Shown one piece after another: positions 52,073 through 62,765 of a DNA stretch of 64,000 nucleotides. Source of the DNA: Varroa destructor (lineage: Eukaryota > Arthropoda > Arachnida > Mesostigmata > Varroidae); NCBI RefSeq assembly GCF_002443255.2, contig NW_019211458.1, positions 38,557,714-38,621,713 of the forward strand. The letters are read 5' to 3'. Both the position numbers and the translations under genes were made by a program. The notes beneath the pieces were generated by a model. The model worked only from the letters and a program-made list of their open reading frames with translations. It searched no databases and was not told where the DNA came from. Position 1 is the stretch's first letter. The number at the start of each line of letters is the position of its first letter.

Positions 52073-55000
52073 AACCCTGGCAGGCGTTGCCAATCCCATA
52101 TCTATTTCTCTTCGCAAGGACTCGCTCGTCCTTAGTAGGTAGATGTAATATGAATAAGGAAGCAGCGCTCATCATATTCAAGACGCGTACGTACTAGTGA
52201 CTCTGGGATCTGGTCAGTGCTTTGTGACAGATGGTTTCAGTATGATCAAATGTCAAGTGTTTCTCCATGTAGCTTCGCTTTAGCAACCGTCGGTGGGTCA
52301 CTTTTCTTTAATCAAAACAGCGAAACCCATGCAGCTGTGCCGGTAAACTGTGACAGCGTCAACGCACTTTGTATCTAAACGCCTGGACAAATCGGCCACT
52401 GCAAAGTGCCAACCAGTTAGTTTTAGTTATATGATGATGACTAGTAACAGAGACGAGACTAGAGTCACTTAATAGTGCAAACATTTTGGGTTCCCTTCCG
52501 CTGTCCTATGAGTGACTCTTAGCTTGTGGTGCCCTTTGGAGTACAGACGTCTTTGTTAACGAGGGAACACACGGCCAACGAGCAGGGAATGATCAACAAG
52601 CAGGTCGAAAATTTTACCACTCAATTGCATGACTACTACGTTCATTCAGGATACCTATTATATCCTGGTTGGAAGTTCTGCTAGTTGTGGTCATCGCTAC
52701 TACTGCTGCCACTGCAGATATTCTCTTTAAAAACAGGTTTGTCTCCTATTTTCTTCGGGAAAAGGGATCTGCTCTTCCGCGACTGGATAGCACTGGAAAT
52801 TTGTAATCTTTTGGTTCATTGTTTGCGTATCCCCCAGACTGCGAAGGTGCTGATTATTTCTGTCACCATTATCACGTTGCTAGTAGTACTTGCATAGGAT
52901 TATGCTGCATTATAGATTACATATCAGACTTCATATGTTTACATTTGGCCGGGTAAAGTTGGTGTCGTGCACTGTCTTCGATTGGAGCATCGGGCTAGGT
53001 TATGTTACCAGACAATCAAAGCAGGCTTTCAAATAATTGAACCTATCATTGTTTTCATTGTGTATCAGCCTCGTTTTTAGTAAAATATGAAGCGGCGAAG
53101 ACACGTTTTTCCTTTAAACTATTATTAATGGCTATTATCAGTACCGCGTAAAAAATCGATGGCAAAGTTACCCCTGTGTCACCAATTAGTACAATTAACT
53201 TGTTTGTTTAGACATGAAAAGTGTCTCCTTTCGGATTGGTTGGACAATAAATTGATTCTATCATTTTTTTTAGCAAATACTTCATGATCAAGGTCAGTCT
53301 CACTGAGCAGTGGGACGTGTCTCGTTTAGCTGGATATCTAAAGTCAAGTCGTGTGTGAATAGGCCAGATAGTCATCTTAGCAACGGCGCCTTACTGGGCC
53401 GTTCGACCAGCCAAAAGTCAATTCAAGCTGCTAGGCACCGCGATCTCGCAGTCAGTTTTCGTATATATCACAGCGACGGTAATAACTCGCATCGTCCTCC
53501 TTCGTTGAACAACTTTTTTATTGAAATATCGGAGTTCTGCAGCCCTGATGCGGCAACACTGTATCACGATGATTATACTGGTCAGCTGGCTGGATGGCTG
53601 ATTCCTCAGAGCTGCTATCACCTAAAGATTAAGGTTTCGAATCTTACGTCCGGCACACCCTTTAGACATTCTAGCAGAAGCCATTTAACCTCTTCTATCC
53701 GTACGTACAGATAATACAGCGCCTTGCCGAGAACCAGTTTCTTCTTAAACTTGTTTTTTACGGATACAACTGCGGTTATTATTGCAAGGATCACTGGTTG
53801 GGTGCTGATCGCGTATCCTGGTCGTACCGGTCCGGTATAGGTCGTAATCGAGGCTTTTCAAAGATTTTCGCAAGTTCGTTGTAAATTACTGCAGTCTGAG
53901 CAAAAAACAACGAATTATATTTTTTTTTTGAAAGAGTAATCCCTGCTCATTTTTGTTTCAGGGGACACTCGTTAATTACAATTGTCCACTGACAGCGTCT
54001 ATATTGATTGCTATCGAACGACGCTCCAAGACATTGGAAAATTATTTTCCTTAATAAAATAGGTGGGCCCTGCATAAAAGAGCAATTCAAGTGTCAGTTT
54101 CAACTGTTTGCCGCATACGACTATGTGTTATGAATTATATTATGTCATTTTTATAACTGTATATCTATAAAGTGTCTGAAATGAGAAAACAGATGTGTGT
54201 TTGTATCCCAGGACCTATAGGAAGACCTATACAGGGCAGAGTTTCGTTCCTGTTTTCAGCCTAAGCAGCTCGCCGTGTCGATTCGATTAAGCTTGGGTGT
54301 AACAAATTCACTAAACTGAAATCTATGAAGATCCAAGGTCAAGCACAGACAATTTATGTGAAGAAGAACACGGCCTGATTATTTTCTTAAACTATAATTC
54401 AGTAAGTTGTTGCTATGTGATTTTCAATTGATTTTGACTTTCAATTGACGCTCTTTACAACCAAAGCAAGTCTTCACAAATACGAATAAATTAGACTTGT
54501 TACATAAGGTGGCATCTTTTACATTAGACCTCAAATGAAGTCACTTCTATGCACTTAAAAAATAGTCATTTTTACGACAACAACTTCCTTTGTTGTCGGT
54601 AGCAGGATTTTCGGAATCTATCGTTCGCTGACAGATTGTCTGACAAGTCTCTTTTAATTAGGCGGTCCAGTATAGGACAAAGTACTAAACAAATGCGTCA
54701 TGGCAACAAGAACGTTATGGGCATTACGCCAATATTGATTTCGTTTCATTGTATCATTGTCGAGTGTCTAGCTCAATAATGAACAAAACAAAATTAACAA
54801 TAGACATGTCATGATTCACGAAGTTATGTTTATTCGGCAATGCCGGCTTTACGGGACACACAGCGTGCCGACAAGAACTTTTTTTTTCTTTTCTAGTTTC
54901 TAGTTTCCTCAACAGGTTCTAAAGTTAGTAACCATCTGATAGGCATCTACAAGATCAAATAAATATTAGATGTAGTCTAGCAATGACTTCTAATTTATAC

Positions 55001-56223
55001 TATATACCAAGTGCTTGTAAGCCGCAGTTTTTTTGGAAGTGTCGTTTTTTCGTGTATGAAGATTGTATATACGATCTTCGTCAGCCTATGTATGAACAAC
55101 GTCGACATGGATCAATTTCTACAGTTGTTGACGGACTTCTAGGCAAAGGCCGAGTGCACCACGTTCTCATTCGATGCGCGTGTTTAAATTAGAGTATAGT
55201 TTTGCATTTGCATCGCGCTGTAACATGAAAATCTGCCTGAATAGGTGCGCGCTCATTGACGCCGGATGGTCGCATTGCCTTTTAGGAGCAGCGCGCCTGT
55301 CCCCATGATGGCAACGAAACTAATAGCCGCTGACTCTCGGAGTGGCCTGGGTATGAGCGTATGTGTGAGATACATTTTTCGCGTGCCTGACTTTCGAAAG
55401 GACTCAAAGTCAAGGATTTGCTGAATAAATAGGAAACGCATTTTTACTGATCACCGGGTAATCTCACTTCTGGCCGGTTGTATCGACGTTAAAGATGAAA
55501 AACATTCTTTCGTTTGCTGGAGCTTGAGTATTAATATATTGTTGAACAGCTGTGATGTTTGGATACAGTATGTTGGGCTATTGTTGCCGTTTCGTTCGAG
55601 CCATACGATTCTACCTGAAGCTTGACTACAAGCTTGACTGCTAAATTTGCCACACCGACCTTTGGCGACATAAGGGTGCTGCAAGAAAACCCGTCACACT
55701 TGTTTTGCGTTGATTTTTTCGCGAGAAATTTATAACTAAAATATATAGGCTTATTTAATTATTACGTTTCTGCATGAACTTGCTTTAAGCGGCTTAAGAC
55801 AATACCTGGAAGATCGAAACAATTTGATCTTTTATTTAGGTTGATAATACGGCTTCTTCTAGGTATTGTCTGTATGACTTTTTAGGTCGTACAGCCTGCA
55901 CCTATCCTATTTTGAGTTTGGCGAAACACAAATGAAAAAAGAGTGTTAGATATACTGCTCCTTTCATCCAATAGCCTAATGTTCAGTATGTGAACTCAAC
56001 ATAGAATTTTATGATCCGCACGAAACTATGACATATAATAAGTCGATAAAAGTAAAAGATCTTCCCAACAGTATATGAGGCCTAGCAGACGAAAAATCAG
56101 ACGGGCTGAGGAATAGGCGCAAGGTGTCATTTGCAGTGGTTTGGATTATCAAGGTACATCCTTTTTACTTACGATTGAAAAAAGTATGTGAAATATAGCC
56201 ACGTTAGCCATTCGCTGTTTGCT

Positions 56224-56243
56224 TATATATATATATATATATA
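56224..56243. repeat. (TA)10 next to a splice acceptor
   Basis: A perfect TA run of 20 bp whose end lies 22 nt before the acceptor of the 56266 exon, in the branch-point zone. Confidence 0.96.
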
Positions 56244-56265
56244 ATTTTGTTGTTCTCTTTTATAG

Positions 56266-56519
56266 TTGGATAGTGAGGAGCGGCGTGATATGGTCGTCTG
56301 CAACGTGTTCTCAGCGGCCGCGTGTCCTGTATTATCTGACCACTCGCCATCACCCATTCATCTTGGTGCCATCGGTACGCCGGTCTGTGTACGCCTGGCA
56401 CCTGATCAGCCTTTCTATGTTGAGGGCGTGCTACAAGCGGTGCGAGCAAAGCCTACGCAATATGCTGTACGGGTCGACACAGACCTCATCCAAATTTACG
56501 GCCAGGGCTTACAGCCAGG
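56266..56519 (+). CDS. cic: capicua homolog exon: core of DUF4819 region
   Basis: The 254-nt exon starts after a TTTTATAG acceptor in phase 0 and ends at a CAGG|GTAAGT donor with two bases of a split Gly codon. It begins LDSEERRDMVVCNV and contains IGTPVCVRLAPDQPF, YVEGVLQAV and KPTQYAVRV. Human CIC-L, as I recall it, has VGTAVC, YREGVVVEV and KPAAYKVRL in the same order and spacing. This ordered similarity is the strongest evidence for the gene. The region looks like a small beta-rich reader-like fold, but its function is not settled. A (TA)10 microsatellite ends only 22 nt before the acceptor. The next intron is 166 nt, the shortest in the gene. Confidence 0.93.
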
Positions 56520-56685
56520 GTAAGTAATTATGCCTTCATCAAAGCGTCAATTTACCGCGATTTTTTTTCACACTGCTTTACGTATCTGTAGACGAATACG
56601 TTCTGAATTATGCCATTTGTTCTGCATTGTTCTTCTCGTATGAATCTAATTTATGCTGGTGCTGATGCTGCTTATTCTTCTTCAG

Positions 56686-57043
56686 GAGTGTGACTACGAC
56701 GGACGAGGGTGGCGGATGCTTCTGCATCGTGTGGGTTTCACGAGCCGTCCTACGACTTCGGCAGCCCCCCTGGTGGGAGGATAGCGCCGCGCCCGCGCCC
56801 GTTTCAGTGATCATTTCGCCGACGCCGAAAACACCTGACCCGCTTACCCCATGCACCCCGCGGACGCCGTTGACGCCGCAGGCGATGCACCAGCTAGTTG
56901 GTGGCGGGGGCAGATCGACCCCCCGTTCGGGTTCACACAGTCCGGCCGGACTACTCGATGATAGCACACCGCCCGTTCGATCGCCGAAAGTAGCAATGCT
57001 TCAGCATCAACCCCATGGTGGGGGGGGGCCAGTGATACCTCCG
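56686..57043 (+). CDS. cic: capicua homolog exon: end of DUF4819 and Ser/Thr-Pro cluster
   Basis: The 358-nt exon follows a TTCTTCTTCAG acceptor. Its first base completes the split Gly codon, and it ends in phase 0 at CCG|GTAAGC. It opens with a Thr/Gly-rich loop, then VWVSRAVLRLRQPPWWED, which closes the DUF4819 region; human CIC-L has VWVARSSLRLLRPPWE at this point. Next comes ISPTPKTPDPLTPCTPRTP and further sites, eleven SP/TP dipeptides in about 65 residues. Capicua is regulated by ERK phosphorylation and docking, so this block is a plausible MAPK target region; that is inference. A run of nine G (57020-57028) encodes four glycines near the end and is prone to length error. Confidence 0.9.
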
Positions 57044-58000
57044 GTAAGCAACGGCAACAGAAAAAAAAAATAGAAAAGCGCAATGCGATGTTAAATGACT
57101 ACTATGTTTCGGTATGACTAGACGCTTTATTTCGCTTCCTAACTTAGCTGACCAATTCAGCATCGTTCCACTTACACAATCTGGTAGAATTTGTTTGAAG
57201 TTTATCTATCTCCAAATAGATAGCAGTAGGCAAACAGAAGAGGCGCATTTCTCGCATTCAAGGACAGCTAACGAAGAAAAACCCCCAGAGGTGATACGCA
57301 ATTCTTTCCCCGTATCCACCACTGGGTTGGTCATTTCAGAAGAAGAGACTAATTATATACGACCAAGGTGTAATAGTTGCTTAAGGTTTAAAAAGGACAA
57401 GGAAAACTGTTGCATGTAGTTGATCGAACATGGACTCGATTACGCGAGCATCAAATAAAGTAAAAGAATTCCCTGCTAAAATAGTGAGATAAGGTTAAGG
57501 TTCGATTTGTAGGCTATTTTACATGGGCGCTTCTCATATTTAGTGCTCGCCTCTAACTTATAAAATTAGATAAAATCGATCCATATATTCTTAGGTGCAA
57601 TACGCTCGACCGACGAGTAAGGTTTTGTGCTTAAGCTTCCTTACCTTAATTTAAGCTTCCTTAACGCAACGCGCGATTCCATTCAACATTCTACTAGTTA
57701 CCGGAGCGACAAAATCAAATCTGGGAGCGTTTCCTTGAGCTGAAAATGGTTACTATCTGGTATCGCCTGGCAATTACTGATAGTTCGCAGTACTATACTT
57801 TGCCTGTGTCAGACTACTCGAACGAGCAGGCAGCTCTGTAGCAGGCAGCCAATTATTTCTATTCGAGACTTTTGGTTCGGCTTAATTTGCGCATTAAAAA
57901 TATCACTATGGTGTCATTTCCTTTTAATTATTTCTATGAGCTCATTGTATCTCGACTGTCGATCATTTTCGGCTAACTAGTTTTGCCATCTGTTCATTAG
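57044..58000 (+). other. fourth recognised cic intron (957 bp)
   Basis: GTAAGC to TTAG, phase 0. It contains a 101-codon + strand frame at 57114-57419 with no recognised domain and poor splice sites, and a repeated TTAAGCTTCCTTA near 57630-57665. Confidence 0.78.
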
Positions 58001-58450
58001 TGGTTCCAAACAAGCCAGACGTTGTGTATGGGCACCCAATCTCCACCGCCAAGTGCTCGAAGTGGTCATACTTCATCCGACGGGGGTTCACCAATGAACA
58101 CTACCCCAGGGGCAATAGCAGGTTCGGGAGAGAGTGACGACATGGTGGCCGTAGATCTCAGTAAACCGACAACGACGGCCAACAGCAGCATCCCATCAGG
58201 AGGCGCCGGCTCTGCACTCATATCTGTGCCCAGTCCTTTGTTAACACCCGGCGGGATGACCCCGAGCTCAGGGGTCGCCGGTCCTCCTGGACCCCTTGCG
58301 GGTTCCTCGCCAAATCATAATAACAACAACAGTCTCCTGTATAAACTGCCGCCTCAAGGCAGTCTTCTTCAGCAGCCGCCGCCGCCGCCACCGTCAGCGG
58401 CATCCTTCCCAATGGCCGCGCAGAGCCTTCTTCCGTCTACGCAGCCAGAG
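58001..58450 (+). CDS. cic: capicua homolog exon: disordered Pro/Gly/Ser region
   Basis: The 450-nt exon (150 codons) runs in phase 0 from a CATTAG acceptor to a GAG|GTGAGT donor. The predicted peptide starts WFQTSQTLCMG and is almost entirely low complexity: SPPPSARSG, a poly-Asn patch (NHNNNN), a Gln-Gln followed by six prolines, and repeated Ser/Thr-Pro sites (SPLLTPGGMTP). VDLSKP resembles the short PxDLS-type motif that recruits CtBP co-repressors, though the leading proline is absent. It sits where other capicua proteins have the disordered stretch between DUF4819 and the HMG box. Identity rests on frame, strand and context because the peptide is not conserved enough to recognise alone. 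The HMG box and C1 motif are not in the remaining 5.5 kb. Confidence 0.82.
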
Positions 58451-59658
58451 GTGAGTAGCCATATTCAGGATAATGTCACAAGTTTCGCATGAACGAATAG
58501 ATTATTGAATAGATAGAAAAGGTCACGTGTAGCTAGGTATACTGAAAACTATTACGGTTATGTTGCGGCTATTGATATCATGTGCGCTATGACGATGTGT
58601 CAACAGACCCCCTGCTCGTGGACTGTCTCCTAGACTTCTTAATCCCTACTCACCATAGTCTGAACGTTCTATAGGTTTGAGGAAATATTGTAAATAATAG
58701 CGTTCATTGGCTATCGACATCCGGTGTCTCGGTTACGATCCCCGTTTGCATCAATTCTAGTAATTTCTGTTCGATAATTGATTGGCGTTGGTCATTTGCG
58801 GCAGCCGTTACGACCGAAGAGGCGTATTGTGTTGGTTGACGTTACGCTATTAATAGAACTTTATAGTAGTAAAGGTAATTCTTGCCGCATAGAGATCATG
58901 TTCTGTGGTGATTATTTGCGGTGTCAATAGGAGACGCTTGGTGTCGCCACTGGCTCGCTCATGTGCGCTGTAGTAGTTTAACGATTAACTACTCGAACAG
59001 ATAAATTCTATCGTTTTACCGATAGAAAAACCATCACGCACTTCGTTCTTCTAATCGTGACGCAAAGCGTTTATACCGAAATAGTCACTCGCTTGATTTT
59101 CTTCAATGTACCACAGAGACTAGTCCTATCAAGTGTTTTGATAATAACAATGTCTTGTACGAGCTGTTCGACCTTTGTATTCTCCTTACATAGACTATTT
59201 TAACTTCATCATCATAGGCATACTTAAATTCATTCACACAAACCCGAAATCGACAGCGAGGGTAGACGCACTCTTGAACGATGTATCGCGGATAGTGAGG
59301 TTATATAAAATGGGGACTGTATCGGCCAGCCGTTTTCTTCTCGTTCGAAGACGTTTCTTTTTCTTCTTCGACCCAATTGTAACGAGTGATCTTTTCGAAC
59401 CTCTGTTGAGTGATGAAGAAGCTAAGTAATCGGTTCGCTTTTCGAATATATCCAAAAGTTAGACTTTCAAGAGTAAACTGATCTCTAGATGAAGGTCACT
59501 GCATTGAGTTCTTTTATGTGATGACCCTGATGGCTACAAGGGCCATGTTTAGGTGGACGCTATGGGCTACAACATCTTGAGAAAATATAAAAAGATATTG
59601 TCAGAGCTAATTTAGCATAGACGTTTGAAGAACTGAGTATGACTCAGGTTAGTACGAA

Positions 59659-59661
<3 letters not shown>

Positions 59662-59721
<60 letters not shown>
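59662..59721. repeat. (AT)30 microsatellite
   Basis: A perfect 60-bp AT run, the longest dinucleotide repeat in the window, after the last cic exon. Confidence 0.98.
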
Positions 59722-59723
<2 letters not shown>

Positions 59724-60196
59724 GTCAAATTAGAGTGTACCAATTTATTTTGACGATCGTTTCATTGCTGTCAGTTTTTGATATAAGTTTTAACCGCTCT
59801 ATTTGCATTACTACGGAAGCCAAATGCTGGCCAGGCCCATAAAAATGTCGTACGCTATATGCTCAAGATGCGTTATCGGAAGAAGTGGCCCAAAGATGAT
59901 TCCGTCGCCTGCGTTCTGGAAATTTCTCCAGTAAAAATGCTCTTAATAGTGTTCAGCCGATGCACAAAAGGGAAGTCAGTCAAGTTACTGTGAAAGTTGA
60001 TCAGAAACGATCCAAAGTAGCTGTGACATTGCCTAGAGGCTGAACATCCACCGCCGAATGATTCTGAATCATTTGAAAAGGCTAGGTCAACATAATAATT
60101 TCGGTATTTGGATGCCACACAAATAATGCAAAGGGATTTATTCGGTTTCGACTCATCTTTAAAGACGCTAAGTGTTTCAAATTTTACACGGTTGGC

Positions 60197-60901
60197 AGGC
60201 CCCCAGCACGAAACGAACCGTCTGCCTATGTCCAGATTTGAGCCTAGACCAAAAACGTGTCTGTAGGATAAGCAGGAACATACGTTACTTACTAAGCTGT
60301 TAGAGGGAGCTTTTTCTGAAGAGGCTGGTGGTTTTCAAGGTGACTAGAAACGTGGACCACATGCGACAATCACGAAAAAGAACATGGTCAGTACGACGAG
60401 ACGCTCTGTCTGTGACAAAGCCCAATGGACGCCCAAGTGGATGATACTATTCATCTGGTGGGATTGGAAGAAAATCGTGCATTATGCAGCAAAACTATTT
60501 GTACGAACCTCTACTGTCAACGGTTAACAATATTACAACAAATCAGTGAAAAAATATTGATCGTAAGTAGTGAACAGAAATGGCGCCATTTTATACCATG
60601 GCAATGCTACACTGCAGATATCTTTAGGAAACTTTTTAGGTATCTTCAGGCATATACCTTGGCGAAAATTGGGGGAAAAGTTCGGTGGCAAATTGTCATA
60701 CATCCGCCGTAGAGCCTGAAGATTACATTCTCAAACCACTTTTTTTCGGTTACCCTATTAGTAAGGTTACTTTTTCATGCAGCAGAGGGACACAAAAATA
60801 AAAACTTGGCGCAATTTCTCGCTCAGAAGCTACAGAAGTTTTTCATAGTGTATATTACCAGCAAAAAATCGCACAGAACCATCGATTATAATAGCGCATA
60901 G
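60197..60901 (+). pseudogene. decayed mariner-family transposase
   Basis: Three frames together follow the mariner transposase order. Frame A from 60235 has LSLDQKRV, FLKRLV, RKRTW and KPNG, with a TAG inside and a TGA at 60442. Frame B from 60441 has IWWDWKKIVHY. Frame C (60425 frame) has LYCQRL, a degenerate form of the QDNARPH block, IHPP, then past a TAG (60710) HFFSV, AQFLAQKLQKFF and IDYN before a TAG at 60899. A GRP-like patch near 60197 suggests the N-terminal part was lost with an internal deletion. The three catalytic aspartate positions are all damaged, so the element cannot be active. No terminal repeats were identified. It lies after the last cic exon, probably within an intron. 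Confidence 0.78.
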
Positions 60902-62739
60902 TTAGCTTAGCATACTATTTTATATATTAAGATATATGAACAATAACGCTCTAATTATAGAAGGAAAAACTGCATACTGTTAATACATATGCATCATGCA
61001 CCAGATATACGGACAGCGCGGATTTTTAGCTACGGCCAGTATATGATATATGACTTTGTCTTGCCGTCGCTGGCGGCACCCTATTATCGCCCACTATTTA
61101 ACCCAGAAGTGGAGAATCGTGAGTTATTAGCGCTGCTTCCTACGTGTAGTGTTGCGTTCGTCGTCGTCGTGGTCATCGTTACTGCCGATGCGTCTGTTAT
61201 GGCAGATTTATGGCAGATTATTTTAATGGTAATCTGTTCATCGACAAAGGATAGAGGGCTCGGTCGGTTCATGGACCTAGTATCTCTTTTATGGTACGTG
61301 GACATACGTAGGTGCGACGCAATAGCAATTGCGGAAATAGTAGCAACGGACAGTACGGCAACAATAACGGACTCGGTGACAGCGAAGGTATTGGCGCGCA
61401 TTTGACGATTCGTTGTCCTATTTGTTGCTTGGTAGACCGCCCTATGACACTTCAAGCTACGTTGCCGCTCCTTGCCTTACCTTGAAGCCTCCTGTAGCCG
61501 TTGCAGTAGTCCTTCATCAACACAGACAGAAACGGACCATACGCATAACAGAAACAACAGCATGCACAAACTGAACACATAAGGCGCAATTGGGAAGATG
61601 GATCTAACGCAGAGAAATTTTGGCCATAGCTGTTGTACTACTAGTAAGCTGGTCATATGAATCATAGAGCATGAATGCGACGTGGAGAGGTAAACAAAAT
61701 TCAAAGCTTAACACTTTCTACTGGAATACTGGACAGCTCTATAGGTCAGTGTCATCAGCCGGGTGTTTCATGCTCATATTCTTATTCCTCGCTAGCCACC
61801 CATTTTTTGGGCTTTATAGGTGTGCAGCTTCCGAGTTACTTGCAAGCTGATTAGATGTGGGCACTAACGAATAATATGGCTGTTAGAAGCCTGGCATCGC
61901 TAGTGATGTTGCCGTATTAAAATAACAATGCCATTACAAAGAATGGCACTATGTCTAACTTTAAATGTCAATGTGGTATTGAAGCCGTTCAAATGATGTG
62001 ACCATACAAACACACGTCGTTCGTCTGACGGGCGAGCGAGAAATGTATCTGATCCGTTTAGACTGATGATTCTGTGTTTTTAATTCTGAAGTTGTCGGAC
62101 GTACGTCCTCTTGTCAAGAACAGACAGGTCCAGCTCGCGTTAGATCTACTATCATGCCATCATTTTTTTAGGGGAGGAAACTGTACTGGATTGTACTTAA
62201 TATGTATCGTCGTTATTGTTGCTCTCTGTATACGGTTATCATATTCCACTGCAGACGGCAACATCATGTAAACTCGTCTAGCGATATGAAGTTCGCAGTC
62301 TGGGCGGGCAATCATACAGTTGTAGACGAATGCAAACCAGCTGAACTCAAATAGGGAGATGACAAATATCTATCTGCCAATCAGCCGTTAAATCAGCAGA
62401 TGCCGAGGCGTTCGTCCAAGGTCAGGCCCGATAGATGCGTCTGACGCTAGATATGAACGTATTGTTTAAGCACTGCATTCATAACTAAATCGTTGAGAGT
62501 TGTTGTTTCAGACCTGACAGCGACACTGAGCAGCATAAGATGGTATTTACTCGCTAAGCACTTCCCTGCGAGAGAGTAATTCGCATCCTTCTTCTGTCTC
62601 AGTTGATTCTGCGACGGAGTCCTTCAGGACGAAGCTAAATGTGAGAAGGGACTAAGTATTGAGGGCCTTTGTGGTTGATTACCAAGGAGTAGCAAGCGTG
62701 TTCGCGTTCAACGATGGCATATTGTTAGTCTTTTGCAGT

Positions 62740-62765
62740 TGACAACAACAACAACAACAACAACA
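62740..62765. repeat. (ACA)8 microsatellite
   Basis: Perfect ACA triplets in the final 2 kb. Confidence 0.95.

Larger units (their letters stand above)
48888..56265 (+). other. second recognised cic intron (7,378 bp)
   Basis: A phase-0 intron that splits the DUF4819 region. It contains CTG repeats, a 9-bp hairpin, the LINE endonuclease fossil and, at its 3' end, the TA repeat beside the acceptor. An exon-like frame at 50645-50781 would interrupt the domain and is not accepted. Confidence 0.8.
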
